This document shows positions 55,783 to 64,000 of a DNA stretch of 64,000 nt, piece after piece. The number at the start of each line of letters is the position of its first letter. Positions within the stretch are counted from its first letter, which is position 1. Position numbers and translations under genes: made by a program. Origin of the DNA: Lentisphaerota bacterium. Its GTDB lineage: Bacteria; Verrucomicrobiota; Lentisphaeria; Oligosphaerales; JABHEG01. Location of the stretch: positions 51,408 to 115,407 of the forward strand of contig JABHEG010000300.1 in assembly GCA_018676675.1 (NCBI GenBank), given 5' to 3'. The notes under the pieces are model-generated. The model searched no databases and had not been told where the DNA came from. It saw nothing but the letters and a program-made list of their open reading frames with translations.

Positions 55783-56437
55783 ATCCGACCCCGCGTACGG
55801 TGTGGATGAGCTTGTCGGCGAACGGGCGGTCAACTTTGTCACGCAGACGACAAACACGGGCCTCAACAACGTTCGTCTGGGGATCGAAATTGTACTCCCA
55901 GACGTGCTCCATGATCATCGTCTTGGAGACCACCCGTCCAGCGTTTCTGGCCAGGAACTCCAGCAGGGCGAATTCCCGTGGTTGCAGGTCAATCGCCACT
56001 CCTGCACGAGTTGCGCGGCGGCGGAGCAAGTCAATCGTCAAATCCCGCACCGAGAGCGTCGTCGGCTCAGCAGTTGCCGTGGCGCGCCGGATCAGGGCTT
56101 GGACGCGGGCAAGGAGCTCGCTGAAGGCAAAGGGCTTGACGAGGTAGTCATCGCCTCCCACATGCAGCCCCTTGACACGGTCATCCACGGACCCCTTTGC
56201 GCTGAGGATCAGTACCGGGGTTTGGACTCCGCGGCCCCTGAGTTCACTGATCAGGGCCAGACCATCCATGCCCGGGAGCATAATGTCGACGACCGCCACG
56301 TCAAAGGTCCCGGCAGCGGCCATACGAAGCCCGGCCAAGCCGTCAGCTGCGTGCTCAGTGGTGAAGCCTGCCTCGCGAAACCCCTTCACCACGAAAGACG
56401 CGGTCAGGCTGTCGTCTTCGATCACAAGCAGGTTCAT
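55769..56437 (-). CDS. OmpR/PhoB-family response regulator
   Basis: 222 residues from ATG 56437 (GAGGACACCG). Receiver with acidic pair IEDD, acceptor Asp51 in VVDIMLPGMDG, Thr/Ser equivalent LILSAK and Lys101 in YLVKPFAF. Winged-helix DNA-binding domain at 125-222 (LQPREFALLEFLARN, NVVEARVCRLRDKV). Overlaps the kinase gene by 14 bases, implying translational coupling. Probable target is its own operon and the PepSY-like gene. Confidence 0.95.
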   Translation of the reverse strand: MNLLVIEDDSLTASFVVKGFREAGFTTEHAADGLAGLRMAAAGTFDVAVVDIMLPGMDGLALISELRGRGVQTPVLILSAKGSVDDRVKGLHVGGDDYLVKPFAFSELLARVQALIRRATATAEPTTLSVRDLTIDLLRRRATRAGVAIDLQPREFALLEFLARNAGRVVSKTMIMEHVWEYNFDPQTNVVEARVCRLRDKVDRPFADKLIHTVRGVGYVLE

Positions 56438-56550
56438 CGGTGTCCTCGTTCCGGTTTGCGGCGGACAGACAGGTCTCCAGGCCGCCCTGCACACAATGTA
56501 GACGGTCCCCTCGCGGTAATCGCGGCTCGTGCAGACCGGCCTCCCTGAAT

Positions 56551-57876
56551 TCAGCTCAGCCGACCTATGGCGCCGCCAAGCTCACGGACACGGCCGAGAA
56601 GGTCATCCAGATCAACACCCACTGGATAGCCGTCCTCAACCCTGACTGTTCCCGCGGTCATTACCCAGTCGACGTCCGCCCCGCTTGTCCCGTTGACCAG
56701 AAGCGCGCAAAGCTCAGCGAGTGGCCGGGAAGCGGTTGCTTGTGAAGTCTTGACCGCCACGATGTCAGCCTGTTTGCCCGCCTCGATCGAGCCGACACGA
56801 TCGCCAAGCCCCAAAGCCCGGGCCCCATCGATCGTGGCCAGGCGGAGGACATCAAGCGGATCAAGACTGATCGGACATTCGGGATGGAGGCGCTGGGCCA
56901 GAGCCGTCAAGCGCATCTCCTGGAAGAGGTCGAGGTCGTTGTTGCTCGCACAACCATCAGTGCCGAGCCCGACCGGAATCCCCCGCTCAAGATAGCGGGC
57001 GAGCGGAGCAATCCCGGAGGCCAGCTTCATGTTGCTCTCCGTATTGGTCACAACACTCGCACCGGACGCCGCGATGAGGTCTGCTTCGACCTCATCGACA
57101 TGCACGGCGTGGACGAGGACCGTGTCGCGATCAAGCAGACCGAGCCCGCTCAGGTAGCGCACGGGTGTTGTCCCGCCATGTTGCTCACGCAGGGCGCTCA
57201 ACTCATGGCCGGACTCGGCGACGTGGATAATGAACGTGACCCCGTGATCGAGAGCCAGCCTCTTGGCCCCCACAAGGGTTCCGTCAGAGCACGTATACGG
57301 CGCATGAGGAAAGACGGCCGGTCGCTGATAAGCGTGGTCCGAGTGTGCCGTAAGGAAGTGTTCGACCACCGAGAGGCCATCACCGGGGTCCGGAATGCCG
57401 GGCGCAGGGAAGTCCATAAGTCCGTGCCCGAAGATCCCCCCCAGGCCCATCTCCGCCGCGGCGGAAAGGACACGGTCCTCCCGGAAGTACCCGTCTGCAC
57501 ACGTCGTCGTGCCGGACAGCAGGAGCTCGACAACGCTCAACCTGGTTCCCAAGGTGACATTCGCCGCGGTGGCGAACTCGGCTTCGGCCGGGAACATGTG
57601 CTCCTCGAGCCACTCCTGCAGGGCAAGGTCGTCGGCCAGGCCACGATAGAGGGACATGGGCAGATGGGTGTGCCCGTTGACCAAGCCGGGCAACAGAAGG
57701 TGGTCCGCAAGCTCAACGGATGGCGCCTCGCGGAACGTGTCCGGCACGCTGGCCGGCATTCCGACATAGTCGATCCGGCCACCTCGAACACCGATCACAC
57801 CGCCTTCAAACACCTCCTGCGAGGCACCCATAGTCAAGACTGTGCCGCCGCAGAGCAGGACCAGATCGGTACTCAT
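56551..57876 (-). CDS. mtaD: Amidohydrolase, 5-methylthioadenosine/S-adenosylhomocysteine deaminase-like
   Basis: 441 residues; GGAG six bases before ATG 57876. TRZ/ATZ-type metal-dependent amidohydrolase: metal ligands in LVNGHTHLPM, IIHVAESGHE, VLVHAVHVD and LGTDGCASNNDLDLFQEM. This last motif and the overall architecture are those of MtaD, which deaminates S-adenosylhomocysteine or methylthioadenosine to the inosyl compound in the methionine salvage/SAM recycling pathway. Other cytosine- or guanine-type deaminase activities are possible. 60 bases downstream of the aldolase gene on the same strand. Confidence 0.85.
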   Translation of the reverse strand: MSTDLVLLCGGTVLTMGASQEVFEGGVIGVRGGRIDYVGMPASVPDTFREAPSVELADHLLLPGLVNGHTHLPMSLYRGLADDLALQEWLEEHMFPAEAEFATAANVTLGTRLSVVELLLSGTTTCADGYFREDRVLSAAAEMGLGGIFGHGLMDFPAPGIPDPGDGLSVVEHFLTAHSDHAYQRPAVFPHAPYTCSDGTLVGAKRLALDHGVTFIIHVAESGHELSALREQHGGTTPVRYLSGLGLLDRDTVLVHAVHVDEVEADLIAASGASVVTNTESNMKLASGIAPLARYLERGIPVGLGTDGCASNNDLDLFQEMRLTALAQRLHPECPISLDPLDVLRLATIDGARALGLGDRVGSIEAGKQADIVAVKTSQATASRPLAELCALLVNGTSGADVDWVMTAGTVRVEDGYPVGVDLDDLLGRVRELGGAIGRLS

Positions 57877-57936
57877 CTACTGCTCCGGTGTGGCAGCAGG
57901 CCACGTACGTGTGTGTGGCCCACCACGTCCGAGGAC

Positions 57937-58947
57937 TCAGTCCTCCTCGATCATGCTGTCAAAGAAGGACACGATATCCGAGCAGTCTTCCTGCTTGTTG
58001 AACGCCATGGCGGCACGCGGATGCTGGTTCAGGAGACCGGTGATCATGTAGGGAACATCAAATCCCCACTTGACGTCCGCCTTCATCGGCATGATGTGAT
58101 CGCGGATGCAGCGCAAGACAGGGCGCAGGTTGAACTTGGGATTGTGCAGGAACCCGATCAGCAGCTCCAACGGGCAGTTGCCCGCACCGCGCCCCATGCC
58201 CGCCATGCTTGCGTCCAGCATATTGGCGCCCTGGATAATGGCCTCGATCGTGTTGGCGTAAGCGAGCTGCTGATTGTTGTGAGTGTGGATGCCAACTTCT
58301 TTGCCTGAGCCTTTCATGTAGCTCAGGTACTTGCGGGTCATGTACTGAATCTGCTCCCCGTAAAGGGCGCCAAAGCTGTCCACGAGGTAGACGCCTCCCG
58401 TTTCCGTCTGCCCAAGGACGTCGAGGGCCTGATCCAGCTCCCACTCCTGGACCGTAGATACAGCCATCAGGTTCACTGTCGTCTCGTAGCCCTTGTCGTG
58501 TGCGTCCTGGACCATGTCAAGAGCGGTCGGGATCTGATGGATGTAGCTGGCAATGCGGATCATGTCCAGGACGCTATCGTCGGAGGGGAGAATGTCGGTA
58601 TGGTAATCCGTTCTCTCGGCGTCGGCCATGACGCACAACTTGAGCGGCGTGTCATTATCACCAACGATCCGACGGATATCGTCTTCAGTACAGAACTTCC
58701 AGGAGCCGAATTCGTCCCGACCGAATATCCGGCTCGAGCCCTTGTAGCCCAGTTCCATGTAGTCGACGCCGGCCTCAACGCAGGCCTCGTATACGCCCCT
58801 GACTACCGAATCCTCAAACCCATGGTTGTTCATCAGTCCGCCATCACGGATCGTGCAATCCAGGACGCGGATCTCAGGGCGGTAGGTCACCCACTGTGCG
58901 GCACGACTATTCCCGTTAGGGGTGTTCTCTTCCTTCTTGACAGGCAT
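57937..58947 (-). CDS. HMGL-like aldolase / pyruvate-carboxylase-type TIM-barrel enzyme
   Basis: 336 residues from ATG 58947 (AAGGAG, eight bases). Barrel motifs of the HMGL/DmpG/isopropylmalate-synthase superfamily: VLDCTIRDGG (metal Asp), GVDYMELGYKG, VYLVDSFGALYG, VGIHTHNNQQLAYANTIEA (two metal His) and GMGRGAGNCPLELL. Close to the 4-hydroxy-2-oxovalerate-aldolase-like group. C-terminal 60 residues (KADVKWGFDVPYMITGLL) are unlike leucine-synthesis enzymes. Substrate not known; with the deaminase it may belong to a nucleoside- or methyl-recycling pathway. Confidence 0.85.
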   Translation of the reverse strand: MPVKKEENTPNGNSRAAQWVTYRPEIRVLDCTIRDGGLMNNHGFEDSVVRGVYEACVEAGVDYMELGYKGSSRIFGRDEFGSWKFCTEDDIRRIVGDNDTPLKLCVMADAERTDYHTDILPSDDSVLDMIRIASYIHQIPTALDMVQDAHDKGYETTVNLMAVSTVQEWELDQALDVLGQTETGGVYLVDSFGALYGEQIQYMTRKYLSYMKGSGKEVGIHTHNNQQLAYANTIEAIIQGANMLDASMAGMGRGAGNCPLELLIGFLHNPKFNLRPVLRCIRDHIMPMKADVKWGFDVPYMITGLLNQHPRAAMAFNKQEDCSDIVSFFDSMIEED

Positions 58948-59223
58948 ATCGACAGCTCCTTGCTCGCTAGACGTGTTCCGTGTAAGGACGTGGGGAAGGC
59001 AAAAAACGCCATCGGCACCGGGGTGCCCCGACTCATCACCTTCAAGGCCACGTCTCTCCCTCACCTTGAAATTGTCACAAAGCTAATCAACATAGCACTC
59101 TATGGCAGTCGTTGCCATTTGGGGCCCGGGCAGTTCTGCGAAGCCGTGAAACTGTGAGCGTCTTGCCCTGCCCCGCTGCATATCGCCTACGGACGCAGAA
59201 CAGACCGACGGGGATCGCCACAG
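58948..59223. other. Spacer with divergent promoters, no gene seen
   Basis: 276 bases between divergently read genes. AT-richer around 59068-59101 (TTGAAATTGTCAC, AATCAACATAGC); TTGAAA (59067-59072) to CATAGC is too far for a standard spacing, so no promoter is called. Confidence 0.35.
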
Positions 59224-62200
59224 ATGAAGCTGGGGACAACAATGGACTTCAGTGTGCCGTCTCGCTCGGCCTCCCGTGCCTTCCTGATCTGCTGCACGGC
59301 TCTCGTGGCCTCCGTTGCCGATGAACTGCCCTGCCTTCGCTTGCCGATCGCCCCCAGGATCGACGGATCCAAGTCTGACTCATCTTGGCAAGGCGTCGAG
59401 CCGAGCGGGATGTTTGTCCTGGTCAGCGATGGCAAGCCTGCAGCGGAAAACACCGAAGTGCGCGTGGGCTATGACAAGACCCATCTCTACCTGATTGCGA
59501 CGTGCCGGGAGTACGATGTCACCGCCATTCAGGCCGCCGAGCCCGTGCCCGGACAAGGCTCGGAGGGGGAGGACCGCGTCACGTTCGTCCTGACCACCGA
59601 CGCACATTTCCGCTTCGTTGCTTCCGCGGGGGGAGCACTTCACGACGAGCGCGACGGCAACGCCGCCTGGAGCTGTGGAATCCGCCATGCCAGGAAGGTG
59701 TTCAAGCACGCCTGGGGGGTAGAACTGGCCATTCCGCTGAACGTGCTCAATCTCAAGCCATCCCCCGACACGGGCTTCAACCTGGTCGTTACACGGCACC
59801 GGATACAGGCAGCTGAGGTATCCTCCTTGCGGAAGGGCGCCGAGCCCGTGCAGCTTGTCTTCCGGCGCCCTCCACCATGGCCTGGTGAGCCCGTCGCTGA
59901 CGTCCGTCCCCGCTCAGGCATTCGCTACTCATCAGCGGACATCCGGAATGCTCGGGCGAACGCCAGGCGCTTTGGCTGGGCTCAAGCCACGGCAAACGCT
60001 CTCGTGCGCCAGGCTGAGCGGGCGTTGGCCGCCCCCGCCGAAGACGTTCTTGCCCATCTACCCCCGGCAGAAGCCACCTTTGCCTACGGCTTTGCAGGCT
60101 GCCCAAAGTGCAGCAGTCGCTGGCCTCGTTTCGGGAGCGGGCTCTGCTCATTCGAGAGGCCGGGCAAGGTGCGCTGCAAGAAATGCGGCGAGCTCTTCCC
60201 GGAGGATGATCCGTCCAGCCCCTACCATGATCCCGGTCCCGGCGTGGACATCGGGGGAGATCGTTTCTACTTCAAAGGCGTCTGGCATGCCTGGGTGGTG
60301 GCCGAGTACAAACGCATGCTTGGCAGCCTGACCAAGGCCTATGCTCTGACCGGAAGCGAACGCTACGCAAAACGCGCAGCGCTACTCTTCGATGCCCTGG
60401 CCACGCTCGCTCCCTCCACCGTCGGCCCCCGTGACAACATGCGGCCTCACCAGAAGGTCGCAGGCCGCTTCCACTACTACACCCAGCAATGGACGGAAAA
60501 CCTGCGGAGTTACCTGCTTGACTACGATCTGATTTACCATTCGCCACACATGGCTGAGCAATCTCGCACCAACGCCACGGCCGGCAGCATCCGGGCAAAC
60601 GTGGAGAAGAACCTGTTTCTCGACACGTGGGATGTGGAGATGAATACGCGAAATGGACGCCTGCCAAGCTTGCACAACCACACCTCAGCGACCGTGCGTG
60701 CTATGCTCGGGGTTGGCCTGGTGTGCGGAAAGCCTGACCTGATCCGCTGGGGAATTGAGGCCGCCTACAAGTTCATCGAGAATACCTCGGACCCCGAAGG
60801 CCAGTATTACGAGACGTCCGGCGCCGGCTACAACGAGTGCGGACGCCGCTGCAATGCATCCTTTGCCGATATGCTGCGGAACTATGACCCCGGCAATTAT
60901 GAGGATCCGGGCGGCTTCCCCCAAACCTCAGACTACCCCCACAAGCTACGACTCTATGACCACCCCAGGCTGAAACGCCATCTGGATGCCGCGCTCTATG
61001 AGATGGACTGCGCCGGACACATTCCCCGGTACGGTGACTCGGGTGCGGATACGAGTGTCGTATCAGACTCCATCGGACAGTGGGAGAGGTACCGCTTCCA
61101 CTGGGCATTTGCCTTGTATCGTGGAGTCGCTTCCGAGAGGGAACGCCGCCATTACTTCGCCAAGATGCAGGCCGCGACAGCAGGACGCTTCGAGAGCAGA
61201 CTCGGTGTTGATGGTCTGTTCTGGTACCAGCCTCTGCCCGATGCTCCGACGTTTGACCCCGGCATCACCTTCAACCCGAGAGAATCGTCTCTCTGGGGAC
61301 AACGTGCCACCGCCATCCTGCGACAGGGGACGGGCCGCAAGCGACTGGCGTTGCTGATGCTCGGGGGGACGATCTTCCCGCACGGGAACGATGACACGCT
61401 TCACATCAGCTTCTACAGTCACGGTCAGCTGCGCAACCACGAGATCGCGTACGATCTCTACGGTCGACCAATCCACTACGGCTGGGGCACGCGCTCGATA
61501 GCACACACCACGGTTACGGTTGACGAGAGGGGCGGTCCCCCTCTGTACCGTGGCGGGCCAAACGCCAACGTGGCGGGCTTTGCCCACACCAGCTCCGCCG
61601 CCTTCGTGGCCATGCAGACGGGCCCCGCGTGCTGGCAGTCCCAGCCCGACATCCGCCGCTATGACCGGGCTTGTGTTCTCGTCTCTCTCCCGGGTGACGA
61701 TGGCGATGGATACGTGGTCGACCTCTTCGACGTCGAGGGAGGAAAGCAGCACGACTACAGCTACCACGGGCAGACGACTCGAGACGGCAGCGGGCTCAAG
61801 ATCTCCGGGGCAACCCCCGTACCAGTGGACAATGTGTGGACCCTGGTCGGCCTCTCGGGGCAGGCAAACGCCTCCTACGATTCACCAGGAAGGAGTTGGG
61901 GCGAACGCTGCCTGCCCGGCAACCGGCTCCGCAAGCTCGACATTCCGAACGAAGAGGTGGGCTATTTCAACTGGTGGCCCCCCCCCGGCAATGGGTATGG
62001 CTTCCTGTACGACGTCAAGAGCTGTCCCATCCGGCGAGCATGTTCAGCAGATTGGCTCACCGACCCGACGAACCAATTGCACCAGCGATTGACGCTCTTC
62101 CCGGAAGACCAAACAACGCTGCTCACCGCAAGGGGGCCTGACCTCACCGGACAACGCGTCATTCCCTACGTCATTGCCCGGAGGAAAGCGGAGGAGGAAG

Positions 62201-63186
62201 GACTCAGAAGCTCCTTCTTGAGCCTCATTGAAGGCTACGCCAAGCAAAGACGAATTGGCGATGTCCGTGAAGCGCCCAAGTTGGATGGCCTTCGGGGATT
62301 GCTCGTGAGCTCAGCCGACGGCATCACAGACGGTGTCTGGCTTGCCACCCAAGGCAGCTTTGCACTCATCCGACGGACCAACGGCAAGACGACCCTCCTG
62401 GCAGTCGGCCGCCTGGCCTCACAGGTGGAACACGATGGTATCGGTCTCCGACTGGTTCGCGCTGAACTGGCCGGCAAGATCACTGACGTCAACTACCCCG
62501 GACACAGCTTCCAGACCGATCTTGCCGTGACCAACCCTGAAGCGCTGGCCGGACGCCGGCTCTTTGTGGCCAGTAGTGATTACACCTGCAACTCAGGATA
62601 CCGCATCGAAGCTGCTTCAGCGACGGGGGAATTTGCCTTCGGCCTGGTGGGCTTCCATCTCGCGAGCGCCGACGTCAGCAAGGTATTGGACAAGGGCGTT
62701 ATCCGCTCGTCAATCCCCATGCCGTTGGTTTGGTCCAGCGGCAAGCCACGAACCACAACGCTGCTCGATGGGAAACTCGCTCTCTCCGGCTCCGGGGCAC
62801 GACGCGGCACAATCCTGGAGTTCGTGCGCGCAAACCAGTACCGCCTGAAGCGAGGAGCGACTCTCAAGAAGGGCGACCAGTTCGCGATCATGGATGTCAA
62901 AGCCGGCGACCGAGTGACCGTACCCATGGTCGCCGAGCTTCGCCACCGTGGTGATGGTATGTGGGAACTGACCACGACCGGCGACGTTTGGATTGGGCTC
63001 AGAGGGGAAGCCTGCGAGTACCAGGGAGCCAACAGCAGATGGCACAGGGCAATTCGGGAGAACGAAGGCTTCCGCATCCCGGTCACTCGGCTCGCAGACG
63101 GCAGAGCATGCCTTCGCGTCCCACGTCCGGCACCGGCCAAGGCCAACAAGCCCCCGAACAGAAACTCCGTTCCCGGCAAGAGATGA
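59224..63186 (+). CDS. Giant secreted heparinase II/III-like protein with CBM9-like domain and zinc ribbon
   Basis: 1320 residues; ATG 59224 has no clear ribosome site, and the ATG at 59242 (GGGGA upstream, before a normal signal peptide) may be the real start. Order: CBM9-like domain 35-220 (PIAPRIDGSKSDSSWQG); a linker; zinc ribbon at about 293-325 with CPKC and CKKC; alpha/alpha barrel about 330-720 (WHAWVVAEYKRMLGSLTKAY, LPSLHNHTSATVRAMLG); heparinase-type beta-sandwich about 720-1000 with HGNDDTLHISFYSHG; then two beta-rich C-terminal domains. Zinc-ribbon-containing members of this lyase group are known. Inferred role: lysis of an acidic (uronate) polysaccharide in the periplasm or outside. 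Confidence 0.84.
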   Translation: MKLGTTMDFSVPSRSASRAFLICCTALVASVADELPCLRLPIAPRIDGSKSDSSWQGVEPSGMFVLVSDGKPAAENTEVRVGYDKTHLYLIATCREYDVTAIQAAEPVPGQGSEGEDRVTFVLTTDAHFRFVASAGGALHDERDGNAAWSCGIRHARKVFKHAWGVELAIPLNVLNLKPSPDTGFNLVVTRHRIQAAEVSSLRKGAEPVQLVFRRPPPWPGEPVADVRPRSGIRYSSADIRNARANARRFGWAQATANALVRQAERALAAPAEDVLAHLPPAEATFAYGFAGCPKCSSRWPRFGSGLCSFERPGKVRCKKCGELFPEDDPSSPYHDPGPGVDIGGDRFYFKGVWHAWVVAEYKRMLGSLTKAYALTGSERYAKRAALLFDALATLAPSTVGPRDNMRPHQKVAGRFHYYTQQWTENLRSYLLDYDLIYHSPHMAEQSRTNATAGSIRANVEKNLFLDTWDVEMNTRNGRLPSLHNHTSATVRAMLGVGLVCGKPDLIRWGIEAAYKFIENTSDPEGQYYETSGAGYNECGRRCNASFADMLRNYDPGNYEDPGGFPQTSDYPHKLRLYDHPRLKRHLDAALYEMDCAGHIPRYGDSGADTSVVSDSIGQWERYRFHWAFALYRGVASERERRHYFAKMQAATAGRFESRLGVDGLFWYQPLPDAPTFDPGITFNPRESSLWGQRATAILRQGTGRKRLALLMLGGTIFPHGNDDTLHISFYSHGQLRNHEIAYDLYGRPIHYGWGTRSIAHTTVTVDERGGPPLYRGGPNANVAGFAHTSSAAFVAMQTGPACWQSQPDIRRYDRACVLVSLPGDDGDGYVVDLFDVEGGKQHDYSYHGQTTRDGSGLKISGATPVPVDNVWTLVGLSGQANASYDSPGRSWGERCLPGNRLRKLDIPNEEVGYFNWWPPPGNGYGFLYDVKSCPIRRACSADWLTDPTNQLHQRLTLFPEDQTTLLTARGPDLTGQRVIPYVIARRKAEEEGLRSSFLSLIEGYAKQRRIGDVREAPKLDGLRGLLVSSADGITDGVWLATQGSFALIRRTNGKTTLLAVGRLASQVEHDGIGLRLVRAELAGKITDVNYPGHSFQTDLAVTNPEALAGRRLFVASSDYTCNSGYRIEAASATGEFAFGLVGFHLASADVSKVLDKGVIRSSIPMPLVWSSGKPRTTTLLDGKLALSGSGARRGTILEFVRANQYRLKRGATLKKGDQFAIMDVKAGDRVTVPMVAELRHRGDGMWELTTTGDVWIGLRGEACEYQGANSRWHRAIRENEGFRIPVTRLADGRACLRVPRPAPAKANKPPNRNSVPGKR

Positions 63187-64000
63187 CCGGATGGGTAGGG
63201 CCCCGAAAATCGGGTCTTCTCTCGGAAACGAGTGGATCCGGAAACCGGAAAATCGAACTTAGAACGTAGAACGCTGAAGTCCGGAAAGGGAAACCGAGCC
63301 GAGACAACGGCAACGGCGGAATGGTCGACTCGCCAGATTTCCCCACTTCGGAATTCTGATTTCGACGTTCTGAGTTCTGAGTTTGTCCGGGATCAACCGA
63401 ACGAGTGGGAGAGAACGCGTTGCTGCTGCGGACGCCGCAAAGCCGTCGCAGAGCATGGCGATCTGCACGATCGCAGCCAAGACGCCGTGCCATGGACTCT
63501 CCTGAGCCCGTCCGTTCTCTGCTTCTGCGATGTCGCAGAAGTGAAGAAATCCGGGCAGAAGCGACAGAGTGGCTAGCTTCCCCCCGAGGTTTGACAGCGT
63601 CCAGGATCGCGTGTATCTATCGGTATACGAATAACTTGGATAGAAGGTCGCTGCCTGACGAACCCTCTGCCATGAACTTGGCGAATTGTCACCATCGCGG
63701 CGGCGAGCCGTCGTCAGGAGCAATTGCGCCGCGGCCCGGAGTCAGTGTTGTCCAGACAGATCGGAACCGGACTCCGGAATTGCCAGCCTCGGCTGGTCCG
63801 CTGAGGCGGGAGCCACGGGAGGCACGGAGACACGGAGGAAGAAGATCACGGAGATGTGGCGTATACGCGCCGCCGTCGAACCGGCAGCACGCATTCGCCC
63901 CATCGTTCTTGGTTTGGAGAGCACGAGAGAGGAATCCTGTCGCTCCGTGTCCTCCAAGAAGAAAGAACATCGGCGAAGTTCGGTTCCGGCTGTCAGGCCG
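63187..64000. other. Non-coding 3' end of the window with repeats
   Basis: 814 bases; no convincing gene on either strand, only small frames through repeats. A short hairpin CCCGA-AAA-TCGGG (63202-63214) followed by TCTTCTCTC lies just after the preceding stop and could terminate it. 63523-63540 is a perfect palindrome TTCTGCGA-TG-TCGCAGAA. Around 63820-63842 the dispersed motif ACGGAGACACGGAGGAAGAA occurs, with an inverted partial copy near 63940 (CTCCGTGTCCTCC). Confidence 0.5.
63202..63224 (+). terminator. Weak terminator-like hairpin
   Basis: Stem CCCGA/TCGGG with an AAA loop 16 bases after the stop of the giant heparinase-like gene, followed by a pyrimidine tract (TCTTCTCTC) rather than a T-run. 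Confidence 0.3.

Noticed and set aside
56884..58308. 474-codon plus-strand frame
   Set aside because: Antisense to the deaminase and aldolase genes; no domain seen.
63689..63970. 93-codon minus-strand frame at the window end
   Set aside because: Lies across dispersed ACGGAGACACGGAGG-type intergenic sequence; no motif or start signal.

Overview
GC-rich bacterial chromosome segment, about 37 protein genes and one tRNA, no rRNA, CRISPR array, prophage or recognisable insertion sequence. Very large secreted carbohydrate-active proteins, two formylglycine-dependent sulfatases, Tat-exported Gfo/Idh/MocA dehydrogenases and aldo/keto reductase, a DUF4091 protein, heparinase/alginate-lyase-like proteins and a PcRGLX-type rhamnogalacturonan-lyase-like protein together suggest the PVC superphylum (Planctomycetota, Lentisphaerota or Verrucomicrobiota) or a neighbouring lineage such as Hydrogenedentota. 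The genus cannot be told from the sequence. Gene starts were chosen mostly from purine-rich ribosome binding sites upstream of ATG or GTG.

Layout. 1-7.1 kb (+): a truncated beta-helix protein, an unrecognised 271-residue protein, an alanine-dehydrogenase-like and an opine-dehydrogenase-like enzyme with overlapping ATGA junction, and a secreted metallophosphoesterase. 7.1-15.1 kb: secreted sialidase-like (BNR) protein, a deacetylase-barrel-like protein, a Tat-signal aldo/keto reductase, a secreted unknown, and a fused alpha/beta-hydrolase plus SGNH esterase. 15.5-25.4 kb (-): a likely operon running PcRGLX-like giant protein, Gfo/Idh dehydrogenase, M42 peptidase, sulfatase, sugar isomerase. 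26-37.4 kb: heparinase-like/beta-propeller giant, carboxylesterase, alpha/alpha-toroid plus LamG protein, DUF4091 protein. This whole part reads as a polysaccharide (probably sulfated, uronate- or rhamnose-containing glycan) degradation district, without SusC/SusD-like proteins or any sugar transporter visible.

37.7-47.6 kb is housekeeping and regulatory: S41 protease, sigma-70-family factor, a membrane histidine kinase with an NtrC-type sigma-54 activator, a CstA-family transporter, a diverged PRPP-synthetase-like protein, dUTPase, a CobS-like membrane protein, tRNA-Asp. 47.7-53.2 kb: second sulfatase, FabA, SGNH esterase, Tat Gfo/Idh. 53.2-59 kb (-): PepSY-like protein with an Asp/His-rich tail followed by its probable two-component system, then an MTA/SAH-deaminase-type amidohydrolase and an HMGL-like aldolase. 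59.2-63.2 kb: a 1320-residue heparinase/alginate-lyase-like protein. The last 0.8 kb is non-coding.

Intergenic gaps are unusually rich in palindromic and tandem repeats of several families, some shared between distant gaps; these are the main structure not explained by genes. The most interesting gene-level items are the opine/alanine dehydrogenase pair with its unknown neighbour, the PepSY Asp/His-tail protein with its two-component system, the esterase fusion, and the kinase/NtrC/CstA circuit. I did not find a clear defence or otherwise wholly new system.
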